Shown here in pieces: positions 57,114-64,000 of a stretch of 64,000 nucleotides of DNA (position 1 is the first letter of the stretch; each line of letters starts with the position of its first letter). Made by a program: the position numbers and the translations under genes. Under the pieces are notes generated by a model that saw only the letters and a program-made list of their open reading frames with translations, did no database searches and was not told the origin of the DNA. The stretch is from an uncultured Eubacteriales bacterium. GTDB lineage: Bacteria; Bacillota; Clostridia; Oscillospirales; Oscillospiraceae. The stretch lies in contig ONIN01000004.1 of assembly GCA_900317905.1 (NCBI GenBank), positions 62,001 to 126,000 of the forward strand, in the 5' to 3' direction.

Positions 57114-57706
57114 ACCGCCGCTCTCGCGCTGTGGCTGTAGACCAGACCCAGCAGCACGCCCACCGCGCCGCCGGCGATGTGGGTCAGTTCCGAGAGTCCC
57201 GCAGTGCCGGTGACAGCCTGGAGGATCTCACTGCCGAGGTACAGCACCAGAACCAGCAGCAGGGTCAGGGGGATGTAGCCGCCGCGGACGCTGGCGAAGC
57301 TGGCCAGCACCATGAGCATGAAGATCTCACCGCTGGCGCCCATGAGCACCGCGTCCGGGAACAGGAACCACATAACCAAACCCGTGGCGATGGCGGTGAG
57401 CAGCACGGCGGTCAGCACCTTGGCGCTGCCGAAGCGATCCTCCGCCGCGGGGCCCACCACCAGCAGCACGATGACGTTGGCCGTGCAGGTGGTGAGATCC
57501 GTGTTCCCCAGCACGTGCAGGATGAACCGCGGATAGGTCAGATAGTCCGTCAGCGGGGACTTGTAGACGCTGAACAGATTCTGGGTGGTCCAGCCGTCGG
57601 TGAGCTCCGCCAGCGCCAGCGCCAAAAGGCTCAAAAGCGCGAAGGTCAGGGTCACCGGGGCGTTGTATTTCAGATTGATGCCGTCGACTCTCTGTGTATC
57701 GAACAT
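57110..57706 (-). CDS. rhomboid family intramembrane serine protease
   Basis: A 198-residue protein with six membrane segments. The catalytic serine lies in MGASGEIFML (GxSG) and the histidine in LTHIAGGAVGVLLG near the C-terminus. The GNTDLTTCTANVIVLLVVGPAAEDRFG segment corresponds to the second helix and the loop before the active site, where an NxxH-type element is less clear. Substrates are unknown. It is coupled to the DUF523 gene and lies 4 bases after the macro-domain gene. Confidence 0.88.
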   Translation of the reverse strand: MFDTQRVDGINLKYNAPVTLTFALLSLLALALAELTDGWTTQNLFSVYKSPLTDYLTYPRFILHVLGNTDLTTCTANVIVLLVVGPAAEDRFGSAKVLTAVLLTAIATGLVMWFLFPDAVLMGASGEIFMLMVLASFASVRGGYIPLTLLLVLVLYLGSEILQAVTGTAGLSELTHIAGGAVGVLLGLVYSHSARAAV

Positions 57707-57710
57707 CGTG

Positions 57711-58238
57711 TTACTCCTCGGCCTTCAGGGCCTCCAATGCAGTCTCGTATGCCTTCATCGTCTTCTGGTCGAAGCAGACCATACGCACCCGCTTGATGTT
57801 GGGGCAGTGCTCCAGCTCCTCAGCCAGGGTGCGGACGGCGATCTTCGCCGCGTCATTCAGCGGGAAGCTGTAGACGCCGGTGCTGATGCTGGGGAAATCC
57901 ACCGTGGCGCAGTGGTTCTCCACCGCCAGCTTCAGGCAGTTGCGATAGCAGCTTGCCAGCAGCTCTGCCTCGTTGTGGTTTCCGTCCTTGTAGCGGGGGC
58001 CGGGGGTGTGGATGACGTATTTCGCAGGGAGACGATAGCCTCTGGTGATCTTGGCCTCGCCGGTCTTGCAGCCGCCCAGAGTGCGGCACTCGGCCAGCAG
58101 GGCGCTGCCGGCTGCCATGTGGATGGCGCCGTCGACCCCGCCGCCGCCCAGCAGAGAGGTATTGGCGGCGTTGACAATGGCGTCCACCTCAGACTTGGTG
58201 ATGTCGCCCTGAATGATTTCGATGCGTGCGGTGTTCAT
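57711..58238 (-). CDS. macro domain protein (ADP-ribose binding/hydrolysing)
   Basis: A 175-residue, single macro domain of the MacroD/YmdB type, which removes ADP-ribose or acetyl from O-acetyl-ADP-ribose. GDITKSEVDAIVNAANTSLLGGGGVDGAIH is the ADP-ribose pocket with the conserved asparagine and aspartate, and SISTGVYSFP closes it. The ATG at 58238 is chosen because GGAGGA is too close to the ATG two codons earlier. Targets in this organism are unknown. Confidence 0.92.
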   Translation of the reverse strand: MNTARIEIIQGDITKSEVDAIVNAANTSLLGGGGVDGAIHMAAGSALLAECRTLGGCKTGEAKITRGYRLPAKYVIHTPGPRYKDGNHNEAELLASCYRNCLKLAVENHCATVDFPSISTGVYSFPLNDAAKIAVRTLAEELEHCPNIKRVRMVCFDQKTMKAYETALEALKAEE

Positions 58239-58250
58239 AGTCATTCCTCC

Positions 58251-60551
58251 TCAGGAAAGGTTCACTTGGATGGTTTCGTTTTCCGCCGTGAGCTGGACGG
58301 CGGCCTCGTGGCGGCGCTGAGCCACCAGTGCGGCGGCGATGGCGTCCTCCACGTCCTTCTGCAGGGTGCGGCGGAGGTTCCGGGCGCCGTAAGTCTCGCT
58401 GAAGCTCTTCTTCACCAGAAAATCCACGACGCTCTCGTCCCAGCTGAGGGTCATGCCGCGCTCCGACATGACGTCCTTCAGTTCTTCCAGCATCAGCACA
58501 GCGATGCCGCGGAAGTTTTCTTCGGTGAGCTTGTTGAAGTAGACGATCTCGTCCACGCGGTTGATGAATTCCGGCCGCAGGAAGTCCTGCAAAGCCTTCA
58601 TGGCCTTCTCGCGGGTCTGGTCATCGGCAGTGAGGCCGAAGCCCAGAGCACCGGTCTTGGTGGTGCTGCCCGCGTTGGTGGTCATGATGATGACGGTGTT
58701 TTCGAAGTTCACCGTGCGGCCCTGGGCGTCGGTGATGCGGCCGTCGTCCAGGATCTGCAGGAGGATGTTCAGCACATCCGGGTGTGCCTTCTCGATCTCA
58801 TCGAAGAGCACCACGCTGTAGGGTCTGCGGCGAATCTTCTCGGTGAGCTGTCCCGCCTCGTCATAGCCCACATAGCCCGGAGGCGAGCCGATGATGCGGG
58901 AGACGGAGAATTTCTCCATAAACTCCGACATATCCAGACGGATCAGGCTCTCCGGCTGCTCGAAGAGGTCGGCGGCCAGGCGCTTGACCAGCTCGGTCTT
59001 GCCCACGCCGGTGCCGCCCACGAAGATGAAGCTTACGGGCTTGCGCTTGGTCTGGAGTCCCACGCGGCTTCTGCGGATGGCGGCGCAGACGGTGTCCACC
59101 GCCTGATCCTGTCCCACGATGTGAGCCTTGAGCCGGTCGCCCAGCTCGGCGATGCGGCTGAATTCGTCCTCCCGGATGGTGGATGCGGGGATCTTCGTCC
59201 AGAGCTCGATGACGCGGGCCAGATTCTCGGTGGTGAGCTGGGGCCGCGGCTGGGCGTTGATGGCATCCAGCTCCTCCTGGGCCACCAGACTCCGGCTGCG
59301 CAGCTCCGCCATGCGGGCGAAGTCCTCGTTTTCGGTGTCGGCCAGGAGCAGCTCCCGCTCCTTGTCGTAGTCGGCCAGCTCTTTTTCCAGCTCGGCCTTT
59401 CGCACCAGGGAGAGGTTTTTCAGATTCACGTCGGAGCAGGCCTCGTCGATCAGGTCGATGGCCTTGTCCGGCAGGTAGCGGTCGGTGATATACCGCTCGC
59501 TGAGACGAACGGCGGCAGCGCACATCTCATCCGGAATCTCCACCTCATGGAAGTCCTCGTAGTACTTCCGGATGCCCTTGATGATCTCCACGCTCTCGGC
59601 GATGGAGGGCTCGGCCACCGTGACCGGCTGGAAGCGGCGCTCCAGAGCGGAGTCCTTTTCGATGTGCTTCCGATATTCGGTGAAGGTGGTGGCGCCGATG
59701 ACCTGGATCTCCCCTCTGGAGAGGGCGGGTTTCAGGATGTTGGCGGCGTTCATGCTGCCCTCGGCGTCCCCGGCGCCGACGATGTTGTGCACCTCGTCGA
59801 TGACCAGGATGATGTTGCCGGCCTTGCGGATGTCGTCGATGAGCCCCTTCATGCGGCTCTCGAACTGGCCGCGGAACTGGGTGCCCGCCACCAGGGCGGT
59901 GAGATCCAGCAGGTGCACCCGCTTGTCCTTCAATTTATGGGGCACGTCCCCGTCGGCGATCCGCTGGGCCAGGCCCTCTGCGATGGCGGTTTTGCCCACA
60001 CCGGGCTCACCGATGAGGCAGGGGTTGTTCTTCTGTCTCCGGTTCAGGATCTGCAGCACCCGTTCCAGCTCCTCGCTGCGGCCCACCATGCGGTCCAGCT
60101 TCCCCTCCTCCGCTCTGGCGGTGAGGTCGATGCTGTAATTATCCAGGAACTTGCGCTTTTTCTGGGCAGGTTCCTTTTGCGTGCGGCCATCCTTGGACTG
60201 CTCCTTTTTCGGGGCGTCCTCCACCGGCTGGATGCTGTTGTTGCCGCCGAAGAGCCGGTTCAAAAACGGGAAGGTGGCGGTCTTGCCGTCGTCGTTCTCC
60301 CCGTCGCCGTCCTCGGAGGCGTCCGGCAGATCCTCGGCGTTGCGGAAAATCTCCATCATGTCGCCGGTGATGTTCTCCAGGTCCTCGTCGGAAAGGCCCA
60401 TTTTTTCAATGACCTCGTCCACGGGCTTGATGTGCAGCTCGCGGGCGCATTTGAGGCAGAGGCCCTCGTTGTGGCTCTCGCCTTTTTCGATGCGTGTGAT
60501 GAACACCACGGCCATGTTCTTGCCGCAGCGTGCGCAGAGAGTAGGCTGCAT
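58251..60551 (-). CDS. ClpE-like ATP-dependent Clp protease ATP-binding subunit
   Basis: A 766-residue Hsp100 unfoldase. The N-terminus has a zinc finger (CARCGKN then CLKCAREL) in place of the ClpC Clp_N repeats, which points to the ClpE type. Two AAA modules follow: Walker A GEPGVGKT at about residue 184 and GGTGVGKTE at about 500, with Walker B VIDEVHN and LFDEIEKAH. A short middle coiled coil (ELEKELADYDKERELL) lies between. The end matches the D2-small domain. It likely works with ClpP, which is not in the window. No CtsR operator was recognised upstream. Confidence 0.88.
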   Translation of the reverse strand: MQPTLCARCGKNMAVVFITRIEKGESHNEGLCLKCARELHIKPVDEVIEKMGLSDEDLENITGDMMEIFRNAEDLPDASEDGDGENDDGKTATFPFLNRLFGGNNSIQPVEDAPKKEQSKDGRTQKEPAQKKRKFLDNYSIDLTARAEEGKLDRMVGRSEELERVLQILNRRQKNNPCLIGEPGVGKTAIAEGLAQRIADGDVPHKLKDKRVHLLDLTALVAGTQFRGQFESRMKGLIDDIRKAGNIILVIDEVHNIVGAGDAEGSMNAANILKPALSRGEIQVIGATTFTEYRKHIEKDSALERRFQPVTVAEPSIAESVEIIKGIRKYYEDFHEVEIPDEMCAAAVRLSERYITDRYLPDKAIDLIDEACSDVNLKNLSLVRKAELEKELADYDKERELLLADTENEDFARMAELRSRSLVAQEELDAINAQPRPQLTTENLARVIELWTKIPASTIREDEFSRIAELGDRLKAHIVGQDQAVDTVCAAIRRSRVGLQTKRKPVSFIFVGGTGVGKTELVKRLAADLFEQPESLIRLDMSEFMEKFSVSRIIGSPPGYVGYDEAGQLTEKIRRRPYSVVLFDEIEKAHPDVLNILLQILDDGRITDAQGRTVNFENTVIIMTTNAGSTTKTGALGFGLTADDQTREKAMKALQDFLRPEFINRVDEIVYFNKLTEENFRGIAVLMLEELKDVMSERGMTLSWDESVVDFLVKKSFSETYGARNLRRTLQKDVEDAIAAALVAQRRHEAAVQLTAENETIQVNLS

Positions 60552-60594
60552 AGAATGTTACTCCTTTTGAAAAACGCGTGTGGAAAAAACGGTA

Positions 60595-61317
60595 TCAGAT
60601 CCCCACACCGGCAGTCAGGATGTCGATGCTGAGGAAGAATTTCGCAAGGGCACTGTTGGCCAGGGTCTCCCGGCCGATCAGCGCGCCGGCAAACTGCAGT
60701 GCCCAGCACAGTAGGATGCAATAGGCCGCGCCGTTCACAAGCCCCATGAACGCACCGCCCACGTCATCCAATCGCGGATGATTCGGGATGCGGAAGGTGA
60801 GATTCGGGATGTTCCCGATGGCCAGAAGCAGCACCAGCACCAGGATGAAGGCGATGACCGTTCCAGCCACATAGGCCAGCCGCTGGCAATAGATCTGGGA
60901 GATGGCCGTGGGAATGTCCGAGAGCTGCTCTTCACTGTATTCAATGGCCTCTTCCGCCATCTGCTCAGAGGGTCCCTGGGCAATGCCGGCGGCCCGGAAG
61001 GAAGCGGCGCAGAACTCCTGCTTTCTGGCAGGCTCTCTCGCCAGGGCGTCCTTCACGTTCAGATCGGCGTCGAAGCCCATCTCCGGCATGACGGTGTTCT
61101 CGATCTGGGTGTCCACATAGCCCTTGGCGAAGGGGTAGAGGCCGGAGACGATCTCCCCGGAAAAGGCCGCCGACAGCAGGCACGCCAGATACAGCGCCAC
61201 CACGATGGCGGCGAGGTTGGCGGCGCTGAGGATCAGCCCCCGCTTGTAGCCGCCCCAGGCAGCCAGCAGCAGGATCAATACACATAGAACATTGATGGCA
61301 ATCGTCATAACATTCAT
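60595..61317 (-). CDS. CvpA family membrane protein
   Basis: A 240-residue membrane protein of the CvpA/colicin-V-production type. It begins with a helix, then AAWGGYKRGLILSAANLAAIVVALYLA, the family hallmark, and has two further helices around 150 and 200 with GGAFMGLVNGAAYCILLC. A soluble insert of about 80 residues sits between helices 2 and 3. The role is poorly known, possibly tied to wall or envelope integrity. It lies 43 bases before clpE and 23 bases after the DUF5711 gene. Confidence 0.82.
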   Translation of the reverse strand: MNVMTIAINVLCVLILLLAAWGGYKRGLILSAANLAAIVVALYLACLLSAAFSGEIVSGLYPFAKGYVDTQIENTVMPEMGFDADLNVKDALAREPARKQEFCAASFRAAGIAQGPSEQMAEEAIEYSEEQLSDIPTAISQIYCQRLAYVAGTVIAFILVLVLLLAIGNIPNLTFRIPNHPRLDDVGGAFMGLVNGAAYCILLCWALQFAGALIGRETLANSALAKFFLSIDILTAGVGI

Positions 61318-61340
61318 CTCTTTCTCTTGGAATCAAAGGG

Positions 61341-62429
61341 TCAAATCGGAATGGCCTGGGCCGAATAGTCGTAAACCAGAAGGGCTTCACCGTTTTTCAG
61401 CAAGATCGCCTGCTGGACGCCCACGGCGTCAATCTCCGTGGTGCGGAGCTCCTCCAGCTGCTGATTGAACAGCGTCAGCTGGCTGCCGCCGCGCACCAGC
61501 ACCTGCTTGCCGCGCATGTCGATGCCGGTGAGCTTCTCCATCGTGTGCTCCCCCAGCACCTTGCCGGAAGAAGAAATGGTGGCGAGGGTGGTGTTGCCGC
61601 CGCTGCGGTAGGCCGAGAGCGCCAGGGCAAAAATGCCGCTGTCGCTGACGGAGTAGTCATACAGATGCAGGCCGTTGAAGCTGTACTCCACATCCTGAAC
61701 GGCCTTGTCCGTCAGAAGCACCAGCCGCTGGTCGCTGAGCACCGCCAGACGGCTGCCGCTGACCCAGTGGAGATCCAGCAGCACCTCCGGTGCCTGGTAG
61801 AGGCCCCGCTCGGTCTCGCTGTTCATGGTGAAGATGTGGATCTTCGAGCCGCCGGAGCCCGCGCAGAGCACCGCCAGCTCGTGATCCTCGGAGAGGTCGG
61901 CGTTCAGCAGATAATCCTCGCCGGAATACCACTCGTAGATCACGTTGAACTTGTCGTCATAGACCGTGACCATGCCCTTGTAGCCCGGCGACTCTGTGCA
62001 GACCGCCAGCCAGCCGTCGGAGAGCACTCTGACGGAGATCACGGCGTTGGCCAGCTCATGGACCGTGATACCGTTTTCCATGTCTGCAGTCAGCAGCGTG
62101 ACACCGCCGATGTCGCAGGCCGCGGCATATTCCCCCGAAGCGCTGACAGCGGGCCGGGACATGGTGGCCGTCTGTCGTGCCGCCAGGCTGCCGTACTCGT
62201 CGAACAGCTGCAGTCCCTCGCCGGAGGCCACGGCCAAGCCGCCCTCCATGGCGGCGAACCGCTGCTCGGCGCTGCTGTCCAGCGCGTAGGGCGAGGTCTC
62301 GATCTCCCCGGTGGGTTCCTTCGGCCGGAACAGCACCAGCGAGAGGATAAACAGCAGCACTGCCGCAAGCAGCAGCGCCAGCACCAGATACCCGCGCCGG
62401 GTCAGTTTTCGTTTTCGTTTCTGTGTCAT
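61341..62429 (-). CDS. DUF5711-like membrane-anchored beta-propeller protein
   Basis: A 362-residue protein with a basic start (MTQKRKRKLTRRG), one membrane helix at about residues 14-33, and an outside domain of repeating strand motifs such as SGEYAAACDIGGVTLLT, DGWLAVCTESPG and SGIFALALSAYRSGGNTT. This matches DUF5711, thought to be a beta-propeller. Function unknown. An in-frame extension up to 62498 is rejected because it lies in a REP-like palindrome. The start at 62429 has no clear ribosome binding site, which is unusual for this window. Confidence 0.72.
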   Translation of the reverse strand: MTQKRKRKLTRRGYLVLALLLAAVLLFILSLVLFRPKEPTGEIETSPYALDSSAEQRFAAMEGGLAVASGEGLQLFDEYGSLAARQTATMSRPAVSASGEYAAACDIGGVTLLTADMENGITVHELANAVISVRVLSDGWLAVCTESPGYKGMVTVYDDKFNVIYEWYSGEDYLLNADLSEDHELAVLCAGSGGSKIHIFTMNSETERGLYQAPEVLLDLHWVSGSRLAVLSDQRLVLLTDKAVQDVEYSFNGLHLYDYSVSDSGIFALALSAYRSGGNTTLATISSSGKVLGEHTMEKLTGIDMRGKQVLVRGGSQLTLFNQQLEELRTTEIDAVGVQQAILLKNGEALLVYDYSAQAIPI

Positions 62430-62460
62430 AGGCGTTACCAGAAATCCAAAGGGAGAACGG

Positions 62461-62493
62461 ATTGCCACACCAGTCTGCGGACTGGTTCGCAAT
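62461..62493. repeat. REP-like palindromic element upstream of the DUF5711 gene
   Basis: ATTGC (62461-62465) and GCAAT (62489-62493) form the outer stem, ACCAGTC (62469-62475) and GACTGGT (62480-62486) the inner one, with a TGCG loop. The pattern CATTGCGA...GGCAATC resembles dispersed intergenic palindromes seen in many clostridial and other genomes. Confidence 0.6.
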
Positions 62494-62512
62494 GACATTC
62501 TTTTTTAGATTC

Positions 62513-63280
62513 TCAGTCTCTTTCCATCATTTCTCCCACTTCTCCATCATACCACAAACGGTTCAGGTATAGTCCCTGGGGCGGCATGGTGGGGCCTGTG
62601 AGGCGGCGGTCCCGGGTCTCCAAAAGATGCGGGATGTCCTCCGGCCTGAGCTTCCCGTGGGAGGCGTAGACCATGGTGCCCACGATGGCGCGCACCATGT
62701 TATAGAGAAATCCGTCGGCGCAGACGGCGATGGTGATCTCCTCCCCCGTCTGCTCCGCCGTGCACCAGTAGACGGTGCGGACGGTGGTTTTGGTCTCGGT
62801 TCCCACACTGCGCACGGCGGCGAAATCGTGGGTGCCCTCGAAGGCCTTCCCCGCCTGCCGCAGCGTCTCGATCTGAAGCGGGTAGGGATAGAAGCAGGCC
62901 CGGTGCTCCAGAAAGGCGTTGCGGATGCGGGAGTTGTGGATCTTGTAGATATACTCCTTTTTCAGGCACGAGCCGATGGCGTTGAAGTCCTCGGGCGCCT
63001 CCACCGCGTCGGTGACGGAGATGTCCCCCGGGAGTCGGGAGTTCACCGCCAGCGGCACCCGGTCGATGGGGATGGTGCAGTCGGTGCGGAAGTTGGCGCA
63101 GTAGCTGAGGGCGTGCACCCCCGCGTCCGTTCTGCCGCAGCCGGTGACCTTCACCGGATGGCCGCAGATTTTGCTCAGGGCCTTTTCCAGGGTCTCGGCC
63201 ACGGTGACCTCGGTTTTCTGCACCTGCCAGCCGTGGTAGGCGGTGCCGTCGTAATGGAGTCTTAAAGCAATGTTTCTCAT
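62513..63280 (-). CDS. truA: tRNA pseudouridine synthase A (second copy)
   Basis: A 255-residue TruA. GCGRTDAGVHA with the catalytic aspartate is at about residues 47-57 and DGFLYNMVRAIVGTMVY near 190. It overlaps ecfT by 4 bases (ATGA), the common ecfT-truA arrangement of Firmicutes, so this copy is likely the standard TruA. It differs from the copy at 13247-13990 in most positions outside the core motifs. Confidence 0.93.
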   Translation of the reverse strand: MRNIALRLHYDGTAYHGWQVQKTEVTVAETLEKALSKICGHPVKVTGCGRTDAGVHALSYCANFRTDCTIPIDRVPLAVNSRLPGDISVTDAVEAPEDFNAIGSCLKKEYIYKIHNSRIRNAFLEHRACFYPYPLQIETLRQAGKAFEGTHDFAAVRSVGTETKTTVRTVYWCTAEQTGEEITIAVCADGFLYNMVRAIVGTMVYASHGKLRPEDIPHLLETRDRRLTGPTMPPQGLYLNRLWYDGEVGEMMERD

Positions 63281-64000
63281 AATCCGAAATGCCGAAGCAG
63301 GATGACCGCTGCCAGAAATGCCAGGAACAGCAGCAGGGCCACGGTGTCTCTCGCTGCCCAGGTGAGCTGCTTCATCCGGGTTCTGCCCTCGCCGCCGTGA
63401 TAGCAGCGGCTCTCCATGGCGGTGGCCAGCTCGTCGGCTCTTCTGAACGCCGACACGAACAGCGGCACCAGCAGCGGCAGCAGCGCCTTGGCGCGCTGGA
63501 AGATGTTGCCCGTCTCAAAATCCGCGCCGCGGGCCTTCTGGGCGGACATGATCTTATCGGTCTCCTCGATCAAAGTGGGGATGAAGCGCAGCGCCATGCT
63601 CATCATCATGGACATCTCGTGCACCGGCACCTTGATCTTTTTCAGAGGATTGAACAGCTGCTCCATGCCGTCGGTGAGGGCCATGGGCGAGGTGGTGTAG
63701 GTCAGCAGGAAGGTGCCCATGATCAGCAGCGTGATCCGCAGCACCATAAAGACGGCGCGGACGATGCCCTCTTTCGTGAGGGTCAGGGGCCCCAGCTTCA
63801 CCAGCGGGGTGCCGGTGGTGAAAAACAGGTTCAGGATGGCGGTGATAATGATAATGACCATCACGGGCTTGAGGCCGCGCACCAGAGATTTCAGCGGGAT
63901 GTGGCTCACGGCGATCATCAGAGCGGTCACCGCGATGACCAGCACGTAGGAAATGTAGCCGTTGGCGGTGAACAGGGCCGCGATATACAGCACCACGATG
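63277..64000 (-). CDS. ecfT: energy-coupling factor transporter transmembrane protein EcfT (start beyond window)
   Basis: The visible 240 codons form a membrane protein with about five helices and the EcfT coupling motifs: KARGADFETGN (ARG) and FVSAFRRADELATAMESRCY. EcfT joins the ATPases EcfA1/A2 to vitamin-binding S components. The missing N-terminal residues (about 30-35) and probably ecfA genes lie beyond base 64000, to judge from the usual order. The 3' end overlaps truA. Confidence 0.92.
   Translation of the reverse strand, partial: IVVLYIAALFTANGYISYVLVIAVTALMIAVSHIPLKSLVRGLKPVMVIIIITAILNLFFTTGTPLVKLGPLTLTKEGIVRAVFMVLRITLLIMGTFLLTYTTSPMALTDGMEQLFNPLKKIKVPVHEMSMMMSMALRFIPTLIEETDKIMSAQKARGADFETGNIFQRAKALLPLLVPLFVSAFRRADELATAMESRCYHGGEGRTRMKQLTWAARDTVALLLFLAFLAAVILLRHFGL

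Overview
The window looks like chromosomal DNA of a GC-rich, spore-forming member of the Clostridia, most likely Oscillospiraceae-like (this placement is inference). Support comes from SpoIID and SpoIIR, DnaD/DnaI-type replication genes, a T-box leader, class B sortase with SPKTG-type substrates, strong AGGAGG ribosome binding sites, and many ATGA-overlapping operons. I saw no rRNA, tRNA, CRISPR array, transposase or phage gene.

Layout. 1-4.7 kb (minus): U32 peptidase, maf, mreC, mreD and the start of PBP2, a cell-elongation operon without mreB. 4.8-6.8 kb (plus): DnaD-like and DnaC/DnaI-like primosome proteins. 6.8-8.9 kb (minus): PrsW-like protease, acyl-ACP thioesterase and a DUF3267 membrane protein. 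9.1-12.2 kb: a 1,032-residue secreted repeat protein of unknown role. 12.5-15.1 kb: cyclodeaminase-family protein, a first TruA and an AEC transporter. 15.3-18.35 kb: two 2-hydroxyacyl-CoA dehydratase subunits plus an unlisted 59-residue membrane protein. 18.4-23.5 kb: PAP2 and PlsC-like lipid enzymes diverging from a PMT-type glycosyltransferase, rpiB and a DUF4015 protein. 23.6-26.4 kb: a Trp-type T-box upstream of a stand-alone TrpB2, then psuG.

26.4-39.7 kb (minus) is a complete arginine superoperon, argG-argH-argC-argJ-argB-argD-argF-carA-carB, in which carB is fused in frame to a diaminopimelate epimerase domain. ARG-box-like operators precede argG, and an unusual cluster of four stem-loops separates argF from carA. 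39.9-48.1 kb holds an unknown membrane protein, spoIID, nfnAB, asd, hom and icd. Arginine, threonine/lysine-branch and 2-oxoglutarate/NADPH supply genes are thus grouped together.

48.2-51.9 kb is the most distinctive locus: two secreted proteins filled with LPGSA/LPGSG repeats and ending in PKTG sorting signals, followed by a class B sortase. 52-64 kb has deoD and then a long minus-strand operon: ecfT, truA, DUF5711, cvpA, clpE-like, macro domain, rhomboid, DUF523, mnmG, GNAT, mnmA, spoIIR.

All calls rest on reading the sequence and its translations and on family knowledge. No alignment or database search was run. Promoter and terminator calls are pattern matches.
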